Below, one piece after another: positions 1-11,382 of a stretch of 64,000 bases of DNA. How positions within the stretch are numbered: position 1 is the stretch's first letter; each line of letters starts with the position of its first letter. Source of the stretch: Nageia nagi (taxonomy: Eukaryota > Pinophyta). The DNA is taken from positions 71,610,001 to 71,674,000 of the forward strand of contig JBITNC010000001.1 of NCBI GenBank assembly GCA_050084985.1, written 5' to 3'. Below the pieces are notes generated by a model that was not told the origin of the DNA, searched no databases, and saw only the letters and a program-made list of their open reading frames with translations. A program made the translations under genes and the position numbers.

Positions 1-2
1 TG

Positions 3-182
3 AAAAACATAAGAAAAACTAAATTAGTACCATTTGAATGCTTAAAAGAAGATAAAGATAAAGAAGAAAACATAATAGAGGAAGGAATGATAGGATATGT
101 ACAAATTAGTGAAATGAATAAAAATATTGTTAATATATGGATTCTAAAAAAGAAATATCAATGTGAAAATGGACATGTTTAG
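3..182 (+). pseudogene. Possible 3' end of an unrecognised coding region
   Basis: A frame stays open for 59 codons from the window edge to a TAG at 180-182. It reads as a Lys/Glu-rich, hydrophilic protein tail (for example KLVPFECLKEDKDKEEN). I do not recognise the family. In sequence this AT-rich a 59-codon open run is only mildly unusual, so it may be chance or the tail of another decayed retroelement whose body lies upstream of the window. There is no upstream start in view. Confidence 0.15.
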
Positions 183-2115
183 GTTGATGTAGATGGTTAG
201 AATGTTCCATAGTTGATCATGTGCTCTCTTTGTATATCATGTAGGAAGGATTGTATTTTGGAATTTTAGTTGCATTTCATGTTATCATGCATTATTATAT
301 TTTTTTATACTCCTTTTCTCTTGGATACTCTAAGTTAATCAAGATCACAAATAGTCCTTTTTTAATGGGGACTCTAAAGAAGTCAAGACATATAGTTCAG
401 TTTTTTCTTGATGTTGCTTAATCATTACTTAAGAAATGTTTGTTTTAGTATAAAAATCAAAAAATATTATTCCATATTTTTGTTAAAAGATATCATAATG
501 GTAAAATAGTATATAGTTAGGTTATTATTAGAAATGCAAGTCATTTTTTTCCAAAAATACTAATTAATAGATTTGTAGGGATAAATTATCACTCTGTGGG
601 AGCAAGGTGTGGAGTATTGATGCTCCATATGGAGAATAACCTATTCAAAATATGATAATTTTTATGGATATATCTCAAAAAATACACAAAATAAAAACAA
701 ATCACTTAAAAATTCTTCTCATATTGAAATATATGGTTGTTTTAAGTTTTAGGTTTGACAAAGTGTAAATTAGGTTTGTTTCAACCCCTAAATCGATTAT
801 TTTTGCTCAAAATTTGATCAAATCATATGGTTTTTATTGAAATTTATGATTCTAAATTTATAATTCAAAAATAATAAACTTAATTGGATATATACAACAA
901 AATTTATGCTTGTTGGAAGTTGGCAGATTATTTTTACAAATTCATGTTTGCAAGAATGGTCCAATCATGAAGCAAGAGGGTTAAAATGTGGAAAAATGAG
1001 AATCAAAGGTTGAGTTTTTTGAAAAAATAATGTTTTAGGTATGTTCATATGTTTTGGTAATTTTATTTCATGGTTTCAATAAATTTGGAGTTATTCTCAG
1101 ATTGAGCAAAAAGTTATTGAAAAGTTATCAAAAATTTATTAAGAAGTTGAAAAAGATGGAAAAAGGTAAGATATTGCCTTCCAACCTTCAAGTTACAAGT
1201 TGAGAATAAGGTATGAATGAATTTTTATACCTTAATACAATTTTTTTAAGATATTTAATTTATTTTATAATAAATTATGAAAATAAATAAAATTACAAGT
1301 TTTTTTCAATGAAGAAAATTGTCAATTTGCAAGTTGTATTGAATTAGCCATGTCATGAGTTTGATGAGATTAAGGATGTGATGAATTTGGTATACAATGA
1401 ATTTGATATTTTTTAAGATGAATAATATTATATGTTTGCATGTTGCCTTAATATGTAAGTTGGGGGTAGTTAGATGGTTAGTTTTACTAGTTTTTAGTTG
1501 GGATTAGGGGTATCTTGAGCAAGAATTTGAGTTAGTAAGATTTAGTATTAGATATTTTAGGATGATATGGTGTGAGTTTATTTTGAAATTTAGTTATTAG
1601 TTTATATTTGTAATGATATTTCAGTATGTAAGAATTTGCCTAAGGTAAGGGGAAAGTTTTTGAGAAAATTTTGTGAAAACCTTTGGGTACCGATGCTTGA
1701 AGTTAGAGATATATTTCAAATAATCAATTAATATTTTAGATTATCAATCTCAAAAAGGAAAAAAGTTTAGTTTTTAAGAAATTTTTATTAATATTTCTAA
1801 GTAAAATTACTCAACATAGGATGCAATTTAATTTTTATATTTTATCTTAGTTCAGTATTAGTGAATTCAATACAAAAAGGGATCAGTTGCTTTGATATTT
1901 TAGAAAGTCCTTTATTCTTGGGGAATCAAAACAAGTCAAGAAAATAATATTAAATATTTATATTTTGACATTAATGGTGGTTAGTAATGTTCTATCCTTA
2001 ATAATATTATAATAGTTTCTTATGATGATGGTTTAATATTGGATGACTCTTTAATGCTTTGAGATTTGATAGAGCAATGATATTATGCTTTAAGTTATAA
2101 CATGCTCAAGGTAAG
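183..2115. other. AT-rich stretch with no recognised gene
   Basis: About 1.9 kb of strongly AT-rich DNA with no frame over about 60 codons on either strand and no recognisable protein motif. I see no LTR pair, tandem repeat or RNA gene. It is probably old, decayed repeat sequence into which element D inserted. Confidence 0.5.
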
Positions 2116-2796
2116 TGTAGATGCCTCAAAATGAACCTTTATGTATTTAATAAATAATTTTAATCCCTTAACAATGTATTATTTAAAAAGGATTTAAAAT
2201 GTATAAAAGAGGTGTAGGCCATATATTTGACCCAGGTGGATTATACAAGGGGTCAAATCCTATAATAGAAGCATCCCTATATAAAGGCATAAAAGATATA
2301 CAAAGATAGAGGATGGAATTATTTTCAAGAGGACACTAGACAATGGTAATATCATAGAAGACCCAAGGCTTCTATCAACTGAATATTGGATAGAGAATCA
2401 AGGACTCAAACATCATTTTCAAAGCAAACCTTTGCAAGGTCTTCTTATCTATAATAAGCGAATCTCTTATCTCAAGAATTATCATACTTTTGTTATATTT
2501 ATAAATCATTTATTTTCTTATCATTTCATATTTCATTGCATATTAATTTGATAATTAACATGACACCATTATCATACTATTACCAGGTCACTAACACCAT
2601 ACTAGTGTATATGATATTGCTTGTTCTTGATGTATGCCTTTCCTTGATTAATTGAATATGCATATTAAAGAAATGAACCTATATGCATAATCATTTGTTT
2701 TCATATTCCTACTTTATGTCAAATAATTAATATACAAAATATTGCATGTGTTAATTCCCCTAATTAATTACACCATCGCATTATTTAGGGTCTACA
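2116..2796 (+). repeat. 5' LTR of element D
   Basis: This repeat is closely matched by 10700-11382. It begins TGTAGATGCC, ends GTCTACA, and has a TATA-like site at 2278-2286. Substitutions and small indels between the two copies are scattered along their length, so the insertion is not recent. Confidence 0.9.
2278..2286 (+). promoter_or_regulatory. TATA-like box in the 5' LTR of D
   Basis: TATATAAAG lies inside the LTR and is conserved at 10863-10870 in the 3' copy. It is the likely core promoter of element D, with transcription expected to begin about 30 bp downstream. Confidence 0.55.
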
Positions 2797-2812
2797 TTTG
2801 GTGAACCCAACA
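2797..2812 (+). other. Putative primer binding site of D
   Basis: TTTGGTGAACCCAAC follows the 5' LTR directly, where a tRNA primer site is expected. The TGG start suits pairing with a tRNA 3' CCA end, but I cannot assign the tRNA by eye and the site may have mutated. Confidence 0.45.
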
Positions 2813-2962
2813 TTCTTACACACCTAGGTCTTCGTCTAGGGTAAAATACTTTTGTAAATTCATGAATCCATTTTTGTTAATTTTTGTATCCATAGAGGAA
2901 GTACTCTAAATAGTATCCAAAGAGAAAGATAAAATTAGGGCTTATTTTGCTTATATCCCAAG

Positions 2963-5010
2963 ATGGATCTTAACCCAGATAACCCTATAGTATCCAAATC
3001 CACAGTATAATTTTTGGAGGTTAGGAGAATTCTTTGAATTAATCCTAAATTATCTATTCAAATTCATCCTCCAAGGACCATATGGGATTTTGAATCTTCA
3101 AATTTTCATAAATGAATGTCCATTATTGGAGATACTTCTAATCACTATGATATTCTTGATCCTAGTAACTTGGATAATTTGGCCCCTCATTTGAAAACTT
3201 TTGATGATGATGAACTCCATGATCTTGATAGGATTCCTTATAATGCTCAATCCATTCAATAGGTGTTATTTGATAAAGAAAGGCTACAATTTTTTATTCA
3301 TAATAATGTTTATGTTATGATGGAACTTCTTACAAATGCAAAATTGCTTGATAACTAGTTGAAATTGTAAAATCTAAAGATAGCTTATTCTATTATGAGC
3401 AATCATCAAAACATCTCCAGCCTAATGCATGACATGGTCATCATGATTGACTATTACCATAGCATGGTCGATGTAGATCCTAATAGATTAGAGTCTAAAC
3501 CAAATCTTGATTTTGGGTTGGAATAGCCACTACATGAGGATGATATTTCTAAAAGTGATGACCACTCAGAACCTAAGGATGAGGATGAAGAATCTTATAG
3601 CAATTTGATCCTTAATCCACATTACTTTGATCGAGAAAAGAAAGGTAAGGGTCAAGTTCTTTTACCTAATGATAAATTTAAAACTCTCATTAAATAGCAA
3701 CTTACTAAAGTTATTAGAGAAGCCTTTAAGCTAAAACCAACTTGGACTCTCAAGGAGCATGAGTTTAAGGTAGCTATCATTATGAGTATCCAAGAAAACA
3801 TTGATTGGTATAAACAACCTCCATATGAACAATTGGAAATACTGGTAGTGTTATTACATGAACTTGGGTAGGATATGGTTAATTGTACTAATGAGTTTGC
3901 TATTTTGAAAAATATTCCACTTCAAACATCAAACAATGCATAATAACCTCCTCCTTCCCCACCACCATACCCAAATACCAATGTAGGGTTTAACAACATG
4001 GTAAGTAATGAGGATGATTTCCTTTCATGTTTAAAAATACCCCTCACTCCTAGAATTCTTACCAAAATAATCCTTGGGAAAAAGAGTGTCAAATTTGCTA
4101 ATTTTGATGGTATGCTAGATCCTAGGATGCATGTTCTTAAATTTCATGAAGAAGCTATTGAATATATGCATGATCAAGATTTGTTGGCTAAGTTGCTTTT
4201 TTATAGTTTGAAGTATGAGGCTCTAAAATGGTACTTCTAGCTTACCAAAAGTAGCATTGATAGGTATGAGGATTTGATTCATATATTTTTACATGATTAT
4301 GGTTATCACATTACCAAGAAGGTTTATTTTAAGGACTTATGTAAAATTAAACAACTCCCTAACCAATCAGTGAAGAATTTTGTAAAGATATTGAAACAAA
4401 CTACTAATAAACTCACCATGGATGAACATGAAATCAAGCATATTTTTGTGGATGGTATCTTACCTATATATAAAATATTTGTCATCTCTAATCAGGATAT
4501 GTCTTTAGGAGACATGATTGATATTGTTACTAAAAAGGAACCATGCATTAAAAAGTTGAGTGCTATGAAATATGTTGAGCATACTTTACCTACAAAACCT
4601 ATTATTGAAAATCAAATGAAGGTTGAAGAAAATCATGTTACTCACAAAAAATGAGGTTGTTCTCCACCCAAACATACTTTCCAATATACTCCTTTGATTG
4701 ATATTGTTGATAATATTTTAAATATATTATTAGATGAGGAACTAATCAAATTACCTCCTATTGTTGAACCTAAGTTTACAAATGGTGTGCCTAAACATTT
4801 TCACTGTGAGGAATTTGGCAAGTATCATAGGGTACCTAGTCATCTAACACAAGATTATAGGATACTTCATAATCTTATATAGGATTTCATTTATAATGGA
4901 GAAATCATAATGGATCAAAAACTAGCTACATAGAAAGGACCTGTACATCTAGATAATGCACAACTAGGGGTATTTAATAATCCCCTACCACCTTCACAAT
5001 CTTGAGGGTG
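2963..5010 (+). pseudogene. Decayed gag of element D
   Basis: The ATG at 2963 opens a frame readable for about 640 codons with no frameshift, broken by about 14 in-frame stops. The core (about 4060-4600) is a Ty3-type gag domain: KFANFDGMLDPRMHVLKF, EAIEYMHDQDLLAKLL, then WYF-stop-LTKSSIDRYEDLI and YFKDLCKIKQLPNQSVKNF. Upstream is an acidic, Asp/Ser-rich segment and a Pro-rich linker near 3950. Downstream (about 4795-4880) is a zinc-knuckle-like stretch, CEEFGKYHRVPSHLTQDY, in which expected Cys residues appear replaced by Phe and Tyr. Gag forms the particle that packages element RNA. No protease follows. The end is approximate. Confidence 0.8.
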
Positions 5011-5825
5011 CATCCATATAGTAAGTATTTCCCATAATTTACATTCTTTTTTTATTAACACTCATGCATATAAGCATCCTTCTCCAAACAAGAACAAGAA
5101 TAGAATCAAAAGATATAGTGCTAGCAACATGCATTCTTGCTTTCAAAGCACCAACAATGTAGGGATGACTAGTACAAAAGTCCCTCTTTTTGTCCCTACC
5201 TCTGTAAAGTGTATTTGGGGGTGAAAACTCCCTAGGTACATAAATTTATTCCTTGAGCTCTTTTTTACATCACAATTAGTGTATATTAGTAGCTAGGGTG
5301 TTTTTGTGTATTTTTTCTTTCCTATTCTATGTGTTCACTAGTCTAGTGATTTTTCTTCTTTGTATTCATGTTTTCTTTGTGTGTACATAATCTAGGGATC
5401 TAGTGCCATGGTTTTACTAGGATATAATGTTTAAAATGCACTTTTCATCATTCTAAATAATATGTCTTAGCCTCTAGTCTGATACTAGGTGTTATGTCAT
5501 GATATCTATGCTCACATATACCCTCCTAACCTTTACTAGTTTCTCCAAGGTATCTTGGTTCCTTCAAGTTGTGTATTATTTTAGATTTTATGTATGTATT
5601 ATGGTCATTATCAATTGAACATAACATAATTTTTGTGTTTTTAGCATGTTTTACTATTAATGAGTTAGTTTTTAGAGTTCATTATACCTATGTGTGTGTC
5701 CAATGTCAACCATTTAAATATAACACAAAGATAAAAAACATAGTTTATTGAGTCCGCAAAATGGGTCATATATATATCAAAGTCAAAATTTGATATAATA
5801 AATAGGTATACATGGGATTTATCTC
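5011..5825. other. Non-coding spacer of D between gag and the antisense gene
   Basis: The gag frame fades out near 5010-5220 and the antisense gene reads from about 8045 down to about 5830. Between them I see only AT-rich sequence; the longest frame (5569-5751, plus strand) has no recognisable motif and is probably chance. Confidence 0.5.
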
Positions 5826-5829
5826 TACA

Positions 5830-8045
5830 TCATCCACCACTATGGGTGGGCACTAGCACCACTACTAGATGTCTCACTTCTAGAGCGTACTCTCCTACCA
5901 CTACCATTATCTCTAGATATGGAGACTCCATCTGAGATATCACTCATCATGAGTCCATGAGTTTGCAAAAGTGTCTTGGGCCTCATATACTCACCCCTTA
6001 GTATATATATCTCATAAATTGAGCTACAATTTGATCATGCTAACTTTACATGAATGCCCATTGCTAATCTAGTGGGGGCATGGTGAGCCTATCCTATAGA
6101 CCCTTCACTATTTGAGATAGTGAAGCCACCTTTGCATGCTACCTTGCAAGTGTAGCCCTCACCATAGCCACCTTTGCCTCCAATGGTTGAAGATGTATCA
6201 ACTTAGCCTTCCATTATCCTTATTCTAGCTAGCTCAGCCTCCATGGTTGCCACTTATGCATCTGACATCCCTTTCATATCATACATAATGCCAATTAGTC
6301 TTTCATTAGCTATATTTAAATTTTGAAAATCATGAAGCACTATGAGTAGAATCTATCTTACTTGAAGCAAGGGAAACTACTGCTAGCACCTCTAGTCCCC
6401 TTATTGGTGAAGGCCCATCATGGATAGGATTATTTGCATTCATCTAATCCTCCTCCTTTGATGGTGGACTCATTGCATCATCACTCCCACTATCTAACTC
6501 ATCTAGGCCCAAAGAGCCTAGATGCATAGCTATCTACCATATCAAATAACCAAAGGCAATAATGAAAGCCATGGTTACCTCCATAGTAACATCTTCTACC
6601 AAAGGCTCTAGCCACCCTACCATCCATACTGGCATATCTTGAGCACCATTAGGAACATCTCACTCCACTATGTATCATTGATACACTAGGGGCACTCTAG
6701 GATTGGCAATTATGTCCCAAACTATCTAAACACCTACTCTAGATGATATGGCTCCACTATCTTTCATCTAGTTTGGAAGAAGTGGGTTTACCTCACCCAT
6801 GCCAAATGATGAGCATCATTATACAATAAATAATCAGCATAGTATACCCATATGATCACCTTCTAGAGGCCATTAATATCCCTCCTCCTATCCTCAATGG
6901 ATCAAGGATGCCTATATTTTTTCCAATGGGTGAGTACAACATGCTAATTCCATGTCTATTAGGTCATCTCTCACCCTATATAATCCCATTGGCCTGATAA
7001 ATAAGATGTACTCATAGGCCTAGACCTGTAGGAGACCAACATGAGAAATCATCATGTTGACCTTACCAACATTAATGAATGAATACAAATCCTTGTAAAG
7101 TTATACCTGTACTACTAGCCCCCATGTAAACTATCACTCCCAAGCACATATCTCTCGTACTATCCATGTCATCTAGAGAGGAAAAGTTGAATAGATTTTA
7201 TTAAGATATAAATAAGTGGTAATAATATTCACCACAAGTAACCTCAATTATCTCCTTACTCTAGTATACCTACAACCCTCTACAAGTCACATCAATTGAT
7301 GATCCTAATCATAGTCATCTGATTTGATCAACCATAAACACTCAGCCCCATGAGTGTGTACAATCTCCCATCTCATGTTCATATACCAATCCACCCCTGA
7401 TGGGTATTCCCCAGATCTAATACACATCCTCCAAAGTTACTATCATTTCATTGATGGGAAGGTGAAATGAGCAATAATCCTAATCCCATCTCTTAGCCAA
7501 TGTAGTAAGAAGAGGTGTATCCACCTGTATTATCCTCACATATGCAAGCTCTCCTAACCTGTATTGGTCTAAAATATCATCTGATTGCTAAGTTCATGGG
7601 AATGCTTGGGACAAATCTAAAGTTGTAGTCCTCAAAGGCTCACTTGGATCAACCCCTTATGATCCTACAAGGTAATGCTTAGGTCTATTATTCCATCCTC
7701 TTTACTCATGGATAATAAAAATATAATGTTTCAAGTTTGAATCTGCTTATCACATGCTTGACTAGTAGATTATAGAGATACTCTACTAGATGACCTTTCC
7801 TCCCCATAGTTAGCTATTAGATACTCCTCCAATCAATGGCAACCATAACTACATAGTCTTAGATATTCTATGGAAGTCTTCCCACTTGATGCACTAAAAT
7901 TATGGATGGAATAGACCCTCCAATAGTGCAACATTGCTAGCAAGGTGGCAAACTTTGCTGGTTCAATGAAGAAGTCAATGCCTACTTGTCAAAGCTCCAA
8001 ATGGTAAGGGCTTAAGGTCAAAATGACCTATTTTTCCAAAAAAAA
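5830..8045 (-). pseudogene. Degraded antisense gene resembling the plant mobile domain (PMD)
   Basis: Read on the minus strand in shifting frames, a long protein is recognisable. Near 8020-7870 it gives VGIDFFIEPAKFATLLAMLH and YWRVYSIHNF. Near 7525-7390 it gives TPLLTTLAKRWD, SFHLPINEMIVTLEDVY and WGIPIRG, which matches the pattern of the plant mobile domain of MAIN/MAIL1-like proteins (ALVERW...HTFHLP.GEMT.TLEDV...LGLPI.G). Further on come LLQV-stop-AYEYILFIRPMGLYRV and a Ser/Arg-rich tail near 5840-5960. Stops and frameshifts are many, so it is a pseudogene. Extra antisense genes are known in some plant Tat-type retrotransposons, and PMD proteins are known from transposable elements. What this one did for element D is unknown. 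Confidence 0.65.
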
Positions 8046-9422
8046 TTATTTTACAAGTTAAATTTAGGGCTTTAAATTAGGGCATCTCATTTTTTTTTGA
8101 CATATAATAACTAAATCCTTACATGGAGGGCTTATTAGCCATGTAAACATTTCAAATCCCTCCTATCCGTTTTTGGATACTAAAATTTTCCATTTGCATG
8201 ATACTGATAGTGTCCATTTCTTTTAGTTATGTGTGGTATTGATGGAATTTAAATCTAATTTATCCTCAAAATCTATTTCAATGATGCCCTCATGTCTCGA
8301 GTAAAGATCGATTCATTTGTATTTTTTATTAAAATTCATACTAGGTTTAGGGGACCAATGGCATGCTAATTTGCTATTTAGATGAGTTTCCAATGCACCT
8401 AGTTCATTTTCATCAATTTCTAGTTTTTCATATGATAATGGATACTTTTTTATGATATAAAATAAAAAAATTAGATCATGTATACTTAATTTTAGTCATT
8501 TGGTAGGGTAAAATTAAATCTTCAAGAAGGTTATTCCTTGACAGTAACAGGCCCATGATATTAGCTAGATTTGGTAACATATGAAGGCACTACTTAATTG
8601 GATTACTTTCTCCACTTATTTTATGATGTTGATGTTGTACTAACATTAGGGCATTAGTGATGTACCAATCCATGAGTTACTCAAATGATTAAAAATCCTC
8701 TTGTACTTATCCTTAATTGCACCTTTTTGACATGAGGATTGGTACCAAAATTATGCTTCCATCATGAGGTATAGATATTTTATTTTTCTCTTTTTAGTTA
8801 AAATTTTTAAGCATGTTAAATTCATATTTTGAAATATTGATATTTGTTAACATGAATTGATGCATGCCAAGTGAACAAATCAACATCTATTGGTTGACCT
8901 AAAGTCATCATTGAGAAATATGCAAAATGATGGGGCATTATCTCCTCTTCTAAAATTCACTTTGCATTTTGCATTACATTTCTCATAACTTTGAATAACT
9001 TTGTTCTCCTCCATGTATTGGCAATTCATGAATATCACCCAAATAATGACATGGTGATGTGGCATGTGTTTATGCATGTGACAAGATGGCTTACCTTACC
9101 CTCTTTTTTTCATTAGTTAAGGTCAATCTCATATTTAGCTATAAGTATGGTGAATCAATATACTTTGGCTAATAATAGTCAAGATAATTTTATTTTTTCC
9201 AAATTAAATAAATCCTACAATTTTAGTGATGTGGAAGACTATCCACATAGTGCTAGCAGCATACATTGACCTATTTTTAGGGCATTAATGGTGTACATCC
9301 TTTATGCAAAATTAAGCTCAAGCTTTTAGACCTTTACAAGTTTGAATATTAGGAAATTTCATCATTATAATTTATTATATTATATTAATTTCATCCTTTC
9401 TTCACATGGCTAATGTATTTGA
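8046..9422. other. Non-coding internal region of D
   Basis: No frame with recognisable protein. It lies between the start of the antisense gene and the tandem repeat, so it may have held that gene's own promoter (reading leftward), but I see no clear signal. Confidence 0.45.
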
Positions 9423-10122
9423 ATCATGGACATCAAAACGCATGATCATTGATGGCCATCAATATGGCTAGTGAGAGTTCACTCACTTAAAAGTAAATCG
9501 ATGATGCAACTATGAGTAATTTATTGATATTGGATCATCTCTAATGGATGATACATTTTGTTGTGTATCCACATAATTTGTTCTTTGAACCCATCTACAG
9601 CATACTATCTTCAGATCATGGACATGAAAACATATGATCATCGATGGCCAATGATACGGCTAGTGAGAGTTCACTCACTTAAAAGTAAATTGATGATGTA
9701 GCCATGAGCAATTTGTTGATATTTTATCATCTCCAATGGATGATACATTTTTTAGTGTATCCACATGGTTTTTTTTTTAACCCATCTAAAGCATACTATC
9801 TTCAGATCAAGGACATAAAAATGCATGATCATCAATGGAAAATGATACAGGTAGTGAGAGTTCACTCACTTAAAAGTAAACTAGTGATGCAACTGTGAGC
9901 AATTTTTTGACATTGGATCATCTTTAATATATGATACATTTTTTTTTGTATCCACATGAGTTTTTCTTTGAAGCCATATAAAGCATACTATCTTCATATC
10001 ATAGACATACAAATGTCTGATTACTGATGGCCATTGATATGGCTAGTGAGAGTTCACTCCTTAAAAGATAAGTTGGCAATGTAGCCATGAGCAATAAGTT
10101 GACATTGGATCATCTACAATGG
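9423..10122 (+). repeat. 192-bp tandem repeat, about 3.7 copies, in the D 3' region
   Basis: Copies start at 9423, 9615, 9806 and 9998 with ATCATGGACAT or close variants and share the phrases GGCTAGTGAGAGTTCACTCA, GATGATACATTTT and GCATACTATCTTCA. Periods are 192, 191 and 192 bp, and the last copy stops near 10122. Arrays in the 3' untranslated region are a known habit of plant Ty3 elements and have been proposed as seeds of satellite DNA. Confidence 0.9.
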
Positions 10123-10685
10123 AAAAAATAACTTATGTGCATCCATAATTTTCTTATGATTGAAATTTCATTATAGGTACATAGAACTAGCAAAATAGAA
10201 AAAATTATAGCCAAAACTAGGGCACTAGCGCCATGCTCATAGTCTATTGGGCTACTAATGGTGTACATTTCATTGTCATTTCCACTAATCTGAAGCATAA
10301 CCTCTCTATTTTGAGGTATTAATGTAAGTACAAATGATTTTTTAGTATAAAATACAATGAAACAACTAAATTCATGATTGAAATAGTATAAGGGAGGAAA
10401 ATCATATCTTCCATTTCCAGTCTTGGATATGGATTTTTATAGTCATCCAAACATCATCCAAATAGTATTCCTAAAGATAGCTCCTTTAGTATCTTTTTCC
10501 TTGTATACTCGACTCAAGGATCTTTCCTAGGGCACCTAAGTCAAAAGGGGGCCAACACAAGGTCCCTCAACATCAACCATTCATCTTCAGTAAAAGATAG
10601 CATCAACAAAAAGATCAAAAAAATTTCTTCTATATATTGGCTACACTTCTTTGGACATATAATTTCATTGCTTCAATCACAAATC
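10123..10685. other. 3' untranslated region of D
   Basis: AT-rich, no recognisable coding sequence; it leads into the polypurine tract and 3' LTR. Confidence 0.5.
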
Positions 10686-10699
10686 CAAAAAGGGGCAAA
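10686..10699 (+). other. Polypurine tract of D
   Basis: AAAAAGGGGCAAA abuts the 3' LTR, the position where plus-strand priming occurs. The same AAAAAGGGGCAAA core sits before the 3' LTR of element B (37530-37543), supporting a common lineage. Confidence 0.75.
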
Positions 10700-11382
10700 T
10701 TTAGATGCCTCAAAGTGAACATTTATGTACTTAATAAATCTTTTTAATCCCTTAGCAATGTATTATTTAAAAAGGGATTTAAAATGTATAAAAGAGATGT
10801 AGGCCATATATTTGACCCTAATGGATTATACAAGGGGTCAAATCCTATAATAGAATCATCCCTATATAAAGGTATAAAATACATACAAATATATAGGATG
10901 GGATTATTATCAAGATGAGAGTAGACAAGGGGTAGATTATATAAGATCCAAGGCTTCTATCAACTATAGATTGGATAGAGAATCAAGGACTCAAACATCA
11001 TTTGCAAAGCAAACCTTTGCAAGGACTTCTTATCTATAACAAGTGAATTTCTTATCTCAAGAATTATTATACTTTCATTATATTGATAAATCATTTATTC
11101 ACTTATCATTTCATCTTTCATTGCATCTTTAATTTTATCACTAACATGACATCGATGGAGTATTATTACTAGGGTATCGGCACCGTACTAGTGTTTATGA
11201 TATTGCTCATTCTTGATGTATGCCTTTCTTTAATCAATTGAGTATGCATATTAATGAAATTAAATTTAATGCATAATCATCTATTATCATATTCCTACTT
11301 TATGTCAACTTACTAATAAAAAAAATAGTGCATGTGTTAATTCCCCTAATTAATTACACCATCGCATTATTTAGGGTCTACA
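10700..11382 (+). repeat. 3' LTR of element D
   Basis: Partner of 2116-2796, same boundaries at the right end (GTCTACA). The expected TG start reads TT here, a single change from the 5' copy. TATA-like site at 10863-10870. Confidence 0.9.

Larger units (their letters stand above)
2116..11382 (+). mobile_element. Element D: non-autonomous LTR retrotransposon with gag and antisense PMD-like gene
   Basis: Two direct repeats of 681 and 683 bp start with (T)GTAGATGCCTC and end with AGGGTCTACA. They flank an internal region containing a gag-like frame on the plus strand, a degraded plant-mobile-domain-like gene on the minus strand, a 192-bp tandem repeat and a polypurine tract next to the 3' LTR. 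No protease, RT, RNase H or integrase motif is seen in any frame, so the element would have depended on enzymes from a relative. Possible target duplications (GTAAG before, ACAAG after) match at only 3 of 5 bases. The LTR starts and polypurine tract resemble those of the Tat-like elements A and B, which suggests the same broad Ty3 lineage. Confidence 0.85.

Noticed and set aside
2116-11382. Element D as a full autonomous Ty3 element
   Set aside because: No protease DSG/DTG, RT YxDD, RNase H or integrase motif was found in any frame between gag and the 3' LTR.
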